Of a stretch of 64,000 nt of DNA, positions 48,302 to 56,740 are shown in pieces; the first letter of the stretch is position 1; each line of letters starts with the position of its first letter. Both the position numbers and the translations under genes were made by a program. This stretch comes from Bacillus nitratireducens (GTDB lineage: Bacteria; Bacillota; Bacilli; Bacillales; Bacillaceae_G), in NCBI RefSeq assembly GCF_001884135.1, contig NZ_MAOC01000051.1, positions 1 to 64,000 on the forward strand, given 5' to 3'. Under the pieces are notes generated by a model. The model did no database searches. It had not been told where the DNA came from and was given only the letters and a program-made list of their open reading frames with translations.

Positions 48302-48398
48302 CTTTTCCACTCCTTTTTAAGTCTTTCAAAATACACCCTTATTTTCAGCTAGAGGCGCAATCCTTATACAAAAAAATAAGAGCAGCCATTGGCTACTC

Positions 48399-48626
48399 TT
48401 ACTCACTCACATATTTTTGAAACATATCATGGATGCCTTTATTTACGAGGTTCGAGATCTGCTCGTCAGATTTATTCGGATAACGATCACGCAATCTGAT
48501 AGATGCCTTCACCATTAAATTTTCTAATACAGAACGGCCACCTTCTCCATAAATAATTTCAGCATACTTAACAAGCCTACCATCCTCTACTGTTGCTGGA
48601 TTATGATTGAAGAAAAATTTACTCAT
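48399..48626 (-). CDS. Small conserved-looking protein, unknown
   Basis: 75 residues, MSKFFFNHNPATVEDGRLVKY..., mixed alpha with RDRYPNKSDEQISNLVNKGIHDMF. ATG at 48624-48626 after GAGGTGG; a GTG three codons upstream is within the SD. Lies in the interval where B. subtilis has sinI-sinR-tasA. Confidence 0.7.
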   Translation of the reverse strand: MSKFFFNHNPATVEDGRLVKYAEIIYGEGGRSVLENLMVKASIRLRDRYPNKSDEQISNLVNKGIHDMFQKYVSE

Positions 48627-48788
48627 TGTCTCCACCTCTCTCTTTGGTAACGTTTACATTTATATAGATTATTTATGTTATTTATTTCACAATATTGTAT
48701 GCATGTATATTTAATTAGTTTCATTATAAAGCAACATATCGATAGTAAATATGTGATTTTCCGTCCATTTTGTGAACAAAATAAAAAA

Positions 48789-48803
48789 ATGAAAGCGTTT
48801 CCT
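48789..48803. promoter_or_regulatory. Candidate CcpA cre site
   Basis: ATGAAAGCGTTTCCT, agreeing with the degenerate cre consensus WTGNAANCGNWNNCW, about 145 bp before the membrane protein gene at 48946 and about 160 bp before the divergent 75-aa gene. The rest of the 48627-48945 gap is AT-rich with no ORF seen. Confidence 0.3.
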
Positions 48804-48945
48804 TTATTATATACTAAAAAAACTTACTACGCTAGGGACAATTTTTTTAATCTACTAATCATCTACTTTTCTTTTTTCCATTAAACCTTATACAATTTTC
48901 AGAAATTATATTATAAAATATATGTATGACTTAAGGAGGATTTAT

Positions 48946-49578
48946 ATGAATCAAAATAAAAAAGCTATATTAGATCTTGTCTTTTATCTCGTAATACCAT
49001 TCCTCATTTGGAAATTTGCAAAACCTTATATCGATCCTTATTACGCGATGTTACTTTCCTCTGTTCCGGGGATTATTTATACACTGTATACCTTTAAGAA
49101 AGAAAAACAGTTTAACGTAACAGGGTTCTTTATTTTAATTACACTCATTTCTAATACAACAGTAGATTTATTATCTGGATCAGCTGAACGAATGTTGTGG
49201 AACGATGCGTATTATCACATCGTACTCGGTATTATCGTCATATGTACAATTTTTATAAAAAAACCACTTATGTTATATTTCGCAGCAGACATTGCTGCAT
49301 TGCAAGGTCATGACCGCGATAAAAGTCGTGAGCTTTACCGAGATAGCCGTATATATCCAGCACTGCAATATTTAACACTATTTTTCGGTCTTCAATTTAT
49401 ATTAAAAAGTTTCTTAAAAATCTATTTCATCTCTGTTTTCGGTGTAGATGGATATGGTGAAATGAGAGCGATTATGACCGCTGTTGGGTGGGGCATTTCT
49501 ATTTGTATTGGAATTGGATTTGTATGGGTAAACAATAAAATACATGCCGTTACTGAAGAAAAAGAATCTGTGCAATAA
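48946..49578 (+). CDS. VC0807-type polytopic membrane protein
   Basis: 210 residues, six membrane helices, MNQNKKAILDLVFYLVIPFLIW and LLSSVPGIIYTLYTF; layout like VC0807-family integral membrane proteins. ATG after AAGGAGG. The TAA stop falls within the ATAAA end of a deleted bcr1 repeat, so its C-terminus (VTEEKESVQ) may have been shaped by that insertion. Confidence 0.8.
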   Translation: MNQNKKAILDLVFYLVIPFLIWKFAKPYIDPYYAMLLSSVPGIIYTLYTFKKEKQFNVTGFFILITLISNTTVDLLSGSAERMLWNDAYYHIVLGIIVICTIFIKKPLMLYFAADIAALQGHDRDKSRELYRDSRIYPALQYLTLFFGLQFILKSFLKIYFISVFGVDGYGEMRAIMTAVGWGISICIGIGFVWVNNKIHAVTEEKESVQ

Positions 49579-49639
49579 AGTTAAACTTTAATCAGTGGGG
49601 GTTTTGTCCTTCCCTTACTGCCCGTTAATGCGGGATAAA
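49575..49639 (-). repeat. bcr1-like repeat, internally deleted, minus orientation
   Basis: 65 bp bounded by ATAAA on both sides (49575-49579, 49635-49639; complement of TTTAT). Both ends of the element are present (AAACTTTAATCAGTGGGG and TTACTGCCCGTTAATGCGGG) but about 85 bp of the middle is missing. Confidence 0.75.
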
Positions 49640-49642
49640 CAA

Positions 49643-49680
49643 AAAATCCCCTAGCATCTTGTTATACTAGGGGATTTTTA
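49643..49680. terminator. Terminator after membrane protein gene
   Basis: Stem AAAAATCCCCTAG / CTAGGGGATTTTT with a 12-base loop. Confidence 0.85.
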
Positions 49681-49714
49681 TTGGCTATACGCCTCACAAG
49701 TGAACGAAGAATGA

Positions 49715-49915
49715 TTAACTTGATTTTTTTCTTTTATTTTTTACATTTCGATAAAACAAAGCAGCACTAAGTGGCATAACACCAAACCACTTATTCATAA
49801 ATGGCTCTTTTTCAGCACGGCGTTGTTCTTTCTTTTGTTTTCGATCCTCTTTGGGAGCATCCATATACGACACAAATTGCTGTGTCACAAAGCGTACATA
49901 ATCATTAGTAGACAT
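49715..49915 (-). CDS. yqzE: YqzE family protein
   Basis: 66 residues: MSTNDYVRFVTQQFVSYMDAP, a strongly charged stretch KEDRKQKKEQRRAEKEPF, then one hydrophobic segment WFGVMPLSAALFYR. Start after GAGGTG. In B. subtilis yqzE lies beside comGG; here it is in the same neighbourhood. Function unknown. Confidence 0.88.
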   Translation of the reverse strand: MSTNDYVRFVTQQFVSYMDAPKEDRKQKKEQRRAEKEPFMNKWFGVMPLSAALFYRNVKNKRKKSS

Positions 49916-49953
49916 ATTATCATCACCTCTACTTGATTAGTATGTCCACTTTT

Positions 49954-50451
49954 TTATTCATTAATCTTTTCCTTTAATTCATTCATGATTTGCTTTACCG
50001 ACTTACTTGTCGTATCGATATGAATGTGTGCCTCTTCATAATAAGCTCGACGCGATTCGAATTTCGTTACAAATGCATCTATATCTTTCTTCTGAAATAG
50101 TGGCCGTGTCGTATCTTCACGAAGCCTTTCTGCAATTACATGTGGATCACAATATAAATACACGACAGTTCCATTTTCCTTCATCCACTTTCGATTTTCC
50201 GCTCGTTCAATAATCCCTCCACCAGTTGTAATAATTACATTCTGAACCGGTAGTGAACGTAACATTTCACTTTCATATTCCCGAAAAGCCATTTCGCCTT
50301 CTTCGGCAAAAATATCACGAATTGCCTTCTCTTGCTTCTCTTCAATTTTTTGGTCTGTATCTACAACATCCATATGAAGTTCTTTACTTAACACTTTTCC
50401 AATTGTTGTTTTCCCGGCTCCCATATAGCCAGTTATGTATATAGATTTCAT
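49954..50451 (-). CDS. aroK: Shikimate kinase
   Basis: Phosphorylates shikimate in aromatic amino acid synthesis. 165 residues; P-loop GYMGAGKTT, substrate-binding DTDQKIE and FREYESE, and TTGGGII. ATG at 50449-50451 after AGAGGAACG; the longer frame adds five residues. Functionally linked to aroQ upstream in the window. Confidence 0.95.
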   Translation of the reverse strand: MKSIYITGYMGAGKTTIGKVLSKELHMDVVDTDQKIEEKQEKAIRDIFAEEGEMAFREYESEMLRSLPVQNVIITTGGGIIERAENRKWMKENGTVVYLYCDPHVIAERLREDTTRPLFQKKDIDAFVTKFESRRAYYEEAHIHIDTTSKSVKQIMNELKEKINE

Positions 50452-50513
50452 TTTCGTTCCTCTCAATCATCCGTTATTATTTGTTATTATAACGAAAGTT
50501 GTTGCTTTATTTA

Positions 50514-50561
50514 ATAAAAAAACGTTTTGTTCTTCTTATGCTATGAAGAACAAAACGTAAC
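50514..50561 (-). terminator. Terminator of prolyl 4-hydroxylase gene
   Basis: Minus-strand perfect 14-bp stem ACGTTTTGTTCTTC / GAAGAACAAAACGT followed by seven T. Confidence 0.88.
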
Positions 50562-50601
50562 ATACTCGCTATTTTCTTGCAATCAAACAAGCTGATCACT
50601 T

Positions 50602-51252
50602 TTACTTATAAGTACCTCTTCTCACCCACTGCGTTGCAATCCATTTCTCGCCCTTCGTAACAGGTGCCCCTCCATGTAACGTAAGCTCATTTAGTGATTG
50701 ATCTTGATAAAAGTACTCAAAGTATACTGCCATTCCCTTTCTAGGGTGTACAGAAAGATTTAATTTCGGAAAGAATGTTTCTCCGCCTTCTTCTACATCA
50801 TTTAAGTACATCACAAGAGTACTTATACGATTATTAGCAGCTGATCTACTATGTTCCGCAAAATAATCATAGTGCGCTTTATATTCTTGATCTACTTCAT
50901 AGTTTAAAATGTGCAATCCTTCTCCATGCGCTACAGGAACATTCGTGATAGATGAAATTCGTTTTTCAATCTTCGAAGTTATTTCATTCTCTTCCAAAAA
51001 TGCACCACTACTTGTTCGAATATCATTTACATCACGTGATGAACCAACTTTAGAACGTTTCATCTTATTTTTAGACAATTCAATTAATTCGTCACACTCT
51101 TCATCACTTAATACATTTGCTAATACGACAATAAGAGGTTCTTCGAATTTTGAAATAATTTGTATTTCCCTATCCTCTGTCATAATCGTATTTCCTTTAT
51201 GGTCAAAAATAGTTTGTTCCTTATTTTCACCTATTTGATTGTTATTTGTCAT
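50602..51252 (-). CDS. Prolyl 4-hydroxylase, Fe(II)/2-oxoglutarate-dependent
   Basis: 216 residues, jelly-roll oxygenase. Iron ligands H127 and D129 (AHYDYF) and H193 (TLHGGAP); K203 (KGEKWIATQW) binds 2-oxoglutarate. These positions equal those I recall for the B. anthracis enzyme that acts on collagen-like peptides and possibly EF-Tu. The B. cereus group has collagen-like exosporium proteins (BclA) as plausible substrates. Monocistronic with its own terminator. Confidence 0.93.
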   Translation of the reverse strand: MTNNNQIGENKEQTIFDHKGNTIMTEDREIQIISKFEEPLIVVLANVLSDEECDELIELSKNKMKRSKVGSSRDVNDIRTSSGAFLEENEITSKIEKRISSITNVPVAHGEGLHILNYEVDQEYKAHYDYFAEHSRSAANNRISTLVMYLNDVEEGGETFFPKLNLSVHPRKGMAVYFEYFYQDQSLNELTLHGGAPVTKGEKWIATQWVRRGTYK

Positions 51253-51425
51253 TTCCTTATCTCCCTAGAAAAAAATGATTGGATAGCATGAATATATCAT
51301 ATTCTTTCTACCTTTCTCTTTTTTGAGAAAATTTAAACTTTTAACTATCATTTTATCCCTTTCCTCAAAGAAATTAAATCACTCCACAATAGGAATTAGT
51401 GGTTCTCTCCCGCGTATTTTACACA

Positions 51426-51797
51426 CTATCCTTCTACCCAATCAAATATTTTATTATCCCTTTTCCTATAGCGAAAGCTCACTGTATAGAAAACTCTCTG
51501 CTTTGTAACACATTGCAACGAAATGATAATAACATCATTTTCAAAGACGTACTTTCCACTCACTTCTCCTCTTTCATACTGAAACAAAAAAATATCCTCT
51601 TTTTCTTTTTGCTGTAAGTCTCTTTTTATATCTGAAATAGCTCGATCAATAAGTTCCTCCATGAAAAAATTCCGTTCTATTTCAGAATAAAATTTTTTAT
51701 CCAAAAGTAACATATTCGTTTCGCACATCAAAAAAGAAATTAATAAAATAAGAAAAATAATTGTTCCTGGCATTGCAAATCCATCTTGTTTTCTCAT
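51426..51797 (-). CDS. comGG: Competence protein ComGG-like minor pseudopilin
   Basis: 123 residues, N-terminal hydrophobic segment (about 10-26) after GFAMPG, then a helical soluble part. Last gene of the comG operon; it overlaps comGF by 4 bp. Identification rests on position and architecture, because ComGG sequences diverge. Confidence 0.82.
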   Translation of the reverse strand: MRKQDGFAMPGTIIFLILLISFLMCETNMLLLDKKFYSEIERNFFMEELIDRAISDIKRDLQQKEKEDIFLFQYERGEVSGKYVFENDVIIISLQCVTKQRVFYTVSFRYRKRDNKIFDWVEG

Positions 51798-52255
51798 GTT
51801 TCTATCTCAATTTCACTATAGCGTACAACCACGCCTTCATATATTTCACCACCTATATCTTTCACACGTATATATAGCAACTGAGGTGTTAATTTATACG
51901 AAATCGCTTCAATCCTTTGTAATATAACTTCCCTTCCGCGCATATTTACTTTTCTTATTAAATTACTATTCACTTTTTCATACGTCACCTCATCATCATT
52001 ACGAAGTTGGAAACGCAAAATATTCCAATCATTTTCTCGTTCTATCTTCCTCCCACTTATTACTTCACGAAATTCTAATTGCATTTGTCCTAAAAACACA
52101 TCCCACTCCCAGTCATTTAATCCTTTTGAATGTGTATTTTCTATCCCCATAATATGAAGACGCGGTAAAAGTAAAAAGAACATTGATAAAAGTAAAAAAC
52201 ATGCAATCATTTCTATTAAGGTAAATCCCGCTTCCTTTTTATCTTTTCTCTGCAT
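51794..52255 (-). CDS. comGF: Competence protein ComGF
   Basis: 153 residues; prepilin-like N-terminus AGFTLIEMIACFLLLSMFFLL and globular C-terminus. Minor component of the DNA-uptake pseudopilus. Overlaps comGE by 17 bp. Confidence 0.9.
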   Translation of the reverse strand: MQRKDKKEAGFTLIEMIACFLLLSMFFLLLPRLHIMGIENTHSKGLNDWEWDVFLGQMQLEFREVISGRKIERENDWNILRFQLRNDDEVTYEKVNSNLIRKVNMRGREVILQRIEAISYKLTPQLLYIRVKDIGGEIYEGVVVRYSEIEIET

Positions 52256-52559
52256 AAAGGCATTGCTCCATCGCTTTTCCTCTCATATCTTTCCACACCG
52301 CACAAACTTCATCTCCTCTCCAATATGTGTAATATACAATCCCTTTTATGACTTGCTCTTTTTCTCGCTTTTCCTCATCCTCATACTTAAACAAGGCCGC
52401 TTCTTTTTTTAATAATATTAATGCTTTATAGCTCATTTTTATATTTTTTCTTTCCTGCATAATTAATAATGTTTGCGGGAGTAATAACGATACCGCCATC
52501 ATTATTAAACTTAACGCTACAACCATTTCAACCATTACTGATCCTTTTTGACACTTCAC
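52239..52559 (-). CDS. comGE: Competence protein ComGE
   Basis: 106 residues from GTG at 52557-52559 (MKCQKGSVMVEMVVALSLIMM), preceded by GAGGGAG. The open frame reaches 52637, but the prepilin-like N-terminus begins here. Overlaps comGD by 32 bp. Minor pseudopilin. Confidence 0.82.
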   Translation of the reverse strand: MKCQKGSVMVEMVVALSLIMMAVSLLLPQTLLIMQERKNIKMSYKALILLKKEAALFKYEDEEKREKEQVIKGIVYYTYWRGDEVCAVWKDMRGKAMEQCLYAEKR

Positions 52560-52983
52560 GATACGTAAATCTCCCTCTTCCAAGCTGAAATACAATCTCA
52601 TATTTATACCCTTGATAGGAAAGTAAAATCGTACCACCTCTATTAATATTTCCGCTCGGATTATACGTCATTGGATTTGGAAAGGTATGCAAATCAAATT
52701 GGATATCTTTATTGTATTCTCTCTTAACAATTAAAAAATCCGTCTCTGATTCCGAAATATAATACATCTGTTTCCCTTTAAACCAGCGTAACGTATAATG
52801 TTTTTGACGCTTAATTGCCAACTGCTGCATATACAAAATATCATTTGAAAACTGTTTTAAAAACTGCTCAACTCTTTGTTTTTCATGTAATGAAGTAACG
52901 TTAAAATGCGTAACAACACTCAGTACAGAAATAGCAAATAAGACAAGTAGCATCTCTAAAAGAGTAAAACCTTTTTGCTTCAC
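52528..52983 (-). CDS. comGD: Competence protein ComGD
   Basis: 151 residues; type IV prepilin leader KQKGFTLLEMLLVLFAISVL with cleavage expected before F by ComC. Minor pseudopilin. Overlaps comGC by 4 bp. Confidence 0.92.
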   Translation of the reverse strand: MKQKGFTLLEMLLVLFAISVLSVVTHFNVTSLHEKQRVEQFLKQFSNDILYMQQLAIKRQKHYTLRWFKGKQMYYISESETDFLIVKREYNKDIQFDLHTFPNPMTYNPSGNINRGGTILLSYQGYKYEIVFQLGRGRFTYREVSKRISNG

Positions 52984-53279
52984 GATTTCCCTGCTGATAC
53001 TGATCCATCATCAGAAATATGGATTGGTTTACCTTTCGGACATTCATCAACAGCAATATATTTTTTAGTTTTTAATTCCTCGATTGTAGGTATTTTATTA
53101 TTTTCGAGTTGATATGCCTGTATTTGTGCTTCTACAGATTTCACGTAGGCTTCACACCCTTTTTCCTGCACCGAGGATCGCTGCTTAACTACATTTGGAA
53201 TAATTAATAGTAATAATACAGTTATAACAACCATAACTAACAACATTTCTAAAAGAGTAAAACCTTCTTCATTCTGCAT
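52980..53279 (-). CDS. comGC: Major competence pseudopilin ComGC
   Basis: 99 residues; prepilin motif EEGFTLLEMLLVMVVITVL, then helix and two Cys (EKGCEAYVK, DECPKGK) that form the family disulfide. Start ATG at 53277-53279; the frame to 53366 is within comGB. SD GGGGGC. Confidence 0.95.
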   Translation of the reverse strand: MQNEEGFTLLEMLLVMVVITVLLLLIIPNVVKQRSSVQEKGCEAYVKSVEAQIQAYQLENNKIPTIEELKTKKYIAVDECPKGKPIHISDDGSVSAGKS

Positions 53280-53290
53280 GTAAATGCCCC

Positions 53291-54322
53291 CTAAATAGAA
53301 TTCATCATTTGAAACATCGGCATAATCATCGCTAAATACATAAGAATGACTATAAGCCCAAGACATGTAAATAAAATAGGTTGAATCACAAATAACATAC
53401 GTTTAATTTTTTGTTCTACCTTTTCAATAATGAGCTCACTGTAATCACCAAGCTCATTTGCTAAATTACCATTTGCTTGTCCATGCGTAATGATATAAGA
53501 AAGTTCTTTCTCGTAACAACCGCTTTTATCAATAATAGATTGTAACGGTTCTCCTGCAATTAATTGCCGCTCAATTCGGGCTGCTTCATACTGAAAGAAC
53601 GGATGATACTTTTGCTTCATCATTATTGTTAATGCTTCGTGTACTGACAATCCACCGTGTAATAAACCACTTAATTGAGCTGAAAAGTAATGCGAATGAT
53701 TTAAAATAAGAAATGTTTTCATAAGGGGAATACGGATCATAATCTTTACCTTTTGAGTAGGCGGAAGTTTTCGGAAATAAAAAATATATAAACTAAAGCC
53801 CATTATAACGATAAGAAAAATGCTATAAATGAAGTAGGGTAATAATTTAATTACAACTAAAATTTGCTCCGTAAGTGGTGGTGCTGTAGAATGTAAAGAA
53901 CTATACATCATTTCAAACTGAGGCAATAAAATGAGGTTAAAAACAGAGAGCATAATCATTAAAAAGAATGATAAAAACATAGGATATCGCATTACTTTCA
54001 TCATATCTTTCCTATATTTATCCTTCTTGTAAAGAAGTACACTCCCTTGTTGCAAAGCAAAAGAAATGTCACCATGTCGCTCTGCATAAAACAAATAGCT
54101 TAACACCTCAGGGTGAAACATTAATTGGTGAAAAGAAGCGTGCAAACTTTGTCCATTCTTCAATCCCTCGATCATACGCTGTAGCTGTAATTTCTTCCCT
54201 AATGGTAGTTGCAACTGCAAAAATTCTAACGCCTGCAAAAGTGAGTAACCTTTATCTAATAAATCACTTAATCTTTTCCATAATAATGCTTGATCACTTA
54301 AACCCCATTTCCTCTTAAACAT
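53291..54322 (-). CDS. comGB: Competence protein ComGB, GspF/PilC-like platform protein
   Basis: 343 residues, two GspF-type domains and three membrane helices (about 112-132, 155-180, 312-335). I prefer ATG 54322 (nine bases from GGAAG) over ATG 54328. Overlaps comGA by eight bases. Pseudopilus assembly platform. Confidence 0.93.
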   Translation of the reverse strand: MFKRKWGLSDQALLWKRLSDLLDKGYSLLQALEFLQLQLPLGKKLQLQRMIEGLKNGQSLHASFHQLMFHPEVLSYLFYAERHGDISFALQQGSVLLYKKDKYRKDMMKVMRYPMFLSFFLMIMLSVFNLILLPQFEMMYSSLHSTAPPLTEQILVVIKLLPYFIYSIFLIVIMGFSLYIFYFRKLPPTQKVKIMIRIPLMKTFLILNHSHYFSAQLSGLLHGGLSVHEALTIMMKQKYHPFFQYEAARIERQLIAGEPLQSIIDKSGCYEKELSYIITHGQANGNLANELGDYSELIIEKVEQKIKRMLFVIQPILFTCLGLIVILMYLAMIMPMFQMMNSI

Positions 54323-55358
54323 ATACATCTTCTTCCAAAAATCCTAAAGCATACCCTTTTCGAACCGACGATTCCAACGTTTCATAGTGATACGTAACAT
54401 TTTCTCCACTTGCTTCTTTAATCGCTTGTTTTAATTCATATCCATATAACAGTTCATAAATACTTGCCTGTCTCACTTGCCTCATTGATTTACATACAGT
54501 TGAACACTTCCCTCTGCAAAATGGACATTTTAATTCGACGAGCCGCTGAGCAGCTACTGCTAATAATGATTGTTCAATTTCTTGCCTTGTAATACCATAA
54601 TCCATAAATCGTAGTATCGCTCCTTTCGCATCATTTGTATGCAAGGTTGTCATTACTAAATGTCCCGTCAAACTGGCCCTTACAGCTACTTTTGCTGTTT
54701 CTTCATCACGAATTTCGCCAACTAAAATAATATCTGGATCATGACGCAAAATAGCCTTTAATCCCGTTTTATATGTGATACCAGCTTTTTCATTTATTTG
54801 AATTTGTAATAAACCGTCTTTTCTTTGCTCAACTGGATCTTCCAGTGTAATGATGCGACGTGTTTGCCATTTTCTAGCTACTTCTAATAACGCATACATT
54901 GTTGTTGTTTTTCCAGAACCAGTCGGCCCAGTAAATACGAGTAACCCATGTGAATGCTTTAAAAAAGAGAGTAATTTTTCCGCTGAACTTGGAAATAACG
55001 AAAGGTGAGACAACGGCTGAGAAGATGCTTGTAAATGGAGGCGAATAACGAGACTTTCTTGATATACTGTTGGAAGTGTTGAAAGGCGTAAATACACTTC
55101 TTGTCCATCAATTTGTAAGTACAACGAACCATTTTGAGGTTTTCTCCTCTCTCCTATATCCATTGATGCTAAAAATTTAAAGTGCGAAACAAGCTTTTCT
55201 CCAAATTCCTTTTCAATACACCGTTTCATAATTAAATCTTTTCCTATACGTAATTGAATCGCCATATCCTTCTGCCTGGGCACAATATGTAAGTCCGATG
55301 CTTGCACCCCACAAGCTTCTTTCATAATCATATTTGCAAAAAGCTCGACACTATTCAT
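54315..55358 (-). CDS. comGA: Competence traffic ATPase ComGA
   Basis: 347 residues, GspE/PilB-like; Walker A GPTGSGKT (144-151), Asp box DPVEQ, Walker B ILRHDPDIILVGEIRD, His box LVMTTLHTND, and a C-terminal zinc-like cluster CPFCRGKC. ATG at 55356-55358 after GAGGAGGG; a TTG precedes it. First gene of comGA-GG. A ComK site is expected in the AT-rich region upstream (55380-55480) but I could not fit a full K-box. Confidence 0.95.
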   Translation of the reverse strand: MNSVELFANMIMKEACGVQASDLHIVPRQKDMAIQLRIGKDLIMKRCIEKEFGEKLVSHFKFLASMDIGERRKPQNGSLYLQIDGQEVYLRLSTLPTVYQESLVIRLHLQASSQPLSHLSLFPSSAEKLLSFLKHSHGLLVFTGPTGSGKTTTMYALLEVARKWQTRRIITLEDPVEQRKDGLLQIQINEKAGITYKTGLKAILRHDPDIILVGEIRDEETAKVAVRASLTGHLVMTTLHTNDAKGAILRFMDYGITRQEIEQSLLAVAAQRLVELKCPFCRGKCSTVCKSMRQVRQASIYELLYGYELKQAIKEASGENVTYHYETLESSVRKGYALGFLEEDVYV

Positions 55359-55563
55359 CAAATTTCCCTCCTCACCATGTATATATCATGAAAAACTGCA
55401 AAACAAAAATTAGCAATTTTTTATTTTCACTAAGAGAAAAAGGGAAAATATGTTTGTGAAATTATGAACAATTTCCGAATTATTGTCTGAAATTACCTAT
55501 ATAAAAGTTTATCTGTATTATAATGTTAATATCTTGGATAAAGTGATAAAGGTGGAGATCCTA

Positions 55564-56259
55564 ATGGAACAAGCTTTAAAAATTACAGGTGTGTTATCTG
55601 ACCCTACTCGTTATTACATTTATAAATATATTTCTCAAAAGCATAGTTACGTAACTGTACAAGAAATCGCAGATGAGTTTGACATTCATCCAAACGTAGC
55701 TCGTTTACATTTATCTAAATTAGAAGATGTTAATATGCTAAAATCAGAAACAAAAAAAACTGGGAAAGGCGGCAGACCAAGCAGACTATACGTCTTGTCT
55801 CAAGATGTCATCCAGTTACAATTCCCATTTCGCGATTATCAATTATTAGCACAGATAGCATTTAATTCACTGCTAAGCTTAGGTAGCGCTGGTGAAAAAG
55901 CGCTATATGAAACAGGGAAACAATTCGGCAAAGAATTAATGCAACAACATATGCATCGCTTAAATGTAAGTGCAGAAGCATTGACGATAGAACAAAAAAT
56001 GCAAATCGCAAAAGAAGCATTCTCAACAGCTGGTTTATCTCCTGCTTTTGAAATAAGTACGGATGGTACAAAAATTTTCTATGATGTACACAATTGCCCA
56101 TTTAAAGAAGTTGCTGCGCATCATCCGACTGAAATTTGTAATATGCACGGAGATATGATGAAGGGGATTTTTGAAATCCTATTCCCGAACGTGGAATTAA
56201 CACGGAACGATAGTCTACTAGATGGATGCAAATCTTGTAACTATAAGGTTCAAATTTAG
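55564..56259 (+). CDS. SufR-like HTH regulator with four conserved-looking cysteines
   Basis: 231 residues: ArsR/HTH_20-type winged helix (about 1-75, LSDPTRYYIYKYISQKHSYV, DIHPNVARLHLSKLEDV) and a C-terminal domain with C178, C192, C222, C225 (HNCPFKEV, ICNMHGD, GCKSCNYKV) that could hold an Fe-S cluster or zinc. This layout resembles SufR-type Fe-S regulators. ATG after GGTGGAG; divergent from comGA. Target genes unknown. Confidence 0.8.
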   Translation: MEQALKITGVLSDPTRYYIYKYISQKHSYVTVQEIADEFDIHPNVARLHLSKLEDVNMLKSETKKTGKGGRPSRLYVLSQDVIQLQFPFRDYQLLAQIAFNSLLSLGSAGEKALYETGKQFGKELMQQHMHRLNVSAEALTIEQKMQIAKEAFSTAGLSPAFEISTDGTKIFYDVHNCPFKEVAAHHPTEICNMHGDMMKGIFEILFPNVELTRNDSLLDGCKSCNYKVQI

Positions 56260-56390
56260 TTTTTCAACTAAGAAGAAGTCAATATTATAATTGGCTTCTT
56301 TCTTTTATATGAATGAATATTTACAATAGTTAGAAAAATAAACTATAATGAAGAGAGGTTTTACTTTTTTTAGAAAAGGAGGGAGATGGC

Positions 56391-56633
56391 ATGGAGCGCA
56401 TGTTTCGCGTTCTCGGCTTTTGGACTGGAATTTTCTCGGTTATGTTTTACGTAGGGGATATGCAACAGGCTGCACTACTATTTTTAGGACAAACAGGTTT
56501 CTTCGTACTTTTAAGCTATTTAAAATTAACAGAGCGTATGTATATATACGTATTCGGGGCATATTTAACTGTTTTCTTCATAGGATTTACATACTACACG
56601 ACGTTCTTACTTGTCCCTGGGGCTGGACATTAA
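56391..56633 (+). CDS. yqgY: YqgY (DUF2626) membrane protein
   Basis: 80 residues, three membrane helices, MERMFRVLGFWTGIFSVMFYV. SD GAGGGAG. In B. subtilis yqgY lies downstream of the comG cluster, so synteny holds. Function unknown. Confidence 0.85.
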   Translation: MERMFRVLGFWTGIFSVMFYVGDMQQAALLFLGQTGFFVLLSYLKLTERMYIYVFGAYLTVFFIGFTYYTTFLLVPGAGH

Positions 56634-56660
56634 AAGGTGGCATTTTGCCATCTTTTTTTT
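56631..56660 (+). terminator. yqgY terminator
   Basis: Stem AAAGGTGGC / GCCATCTTT with one G-T pair, then T-run. Confidence 0.8.
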
Positions 56661-56678
56661 AATTCCGCAATTCCCTAG

Positions 56679-56707
56679 TTGACTTATAGGTTTTATTACC
56701 TTATATT
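56679..56707 (+). promoter_or_regulatory. tcyP promoter with CymR-like box downstream
   Basis: -35 TTGACT (56679-56684), 17-bp spacer, -10 TATATT (56702-56707). ATTGGAATT at 56719-56727 just downstream resembles the 3' half of the CymR site. The promoter call is good; the CymR call is weak. Confidence 0.5.
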
Positions 56708-56740
56708 CTATATAACAGATTGGAATTAGGGGGAATTATC

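Noticed and set aside
55380-55480. ComK box (paired AAAA-N5-TTTT) before comGA
   Set aside because: The region is A/T-rich and palindromic (AAAATTAGCAATTTT), but no pair of boxes with correct spacing could be fitted.
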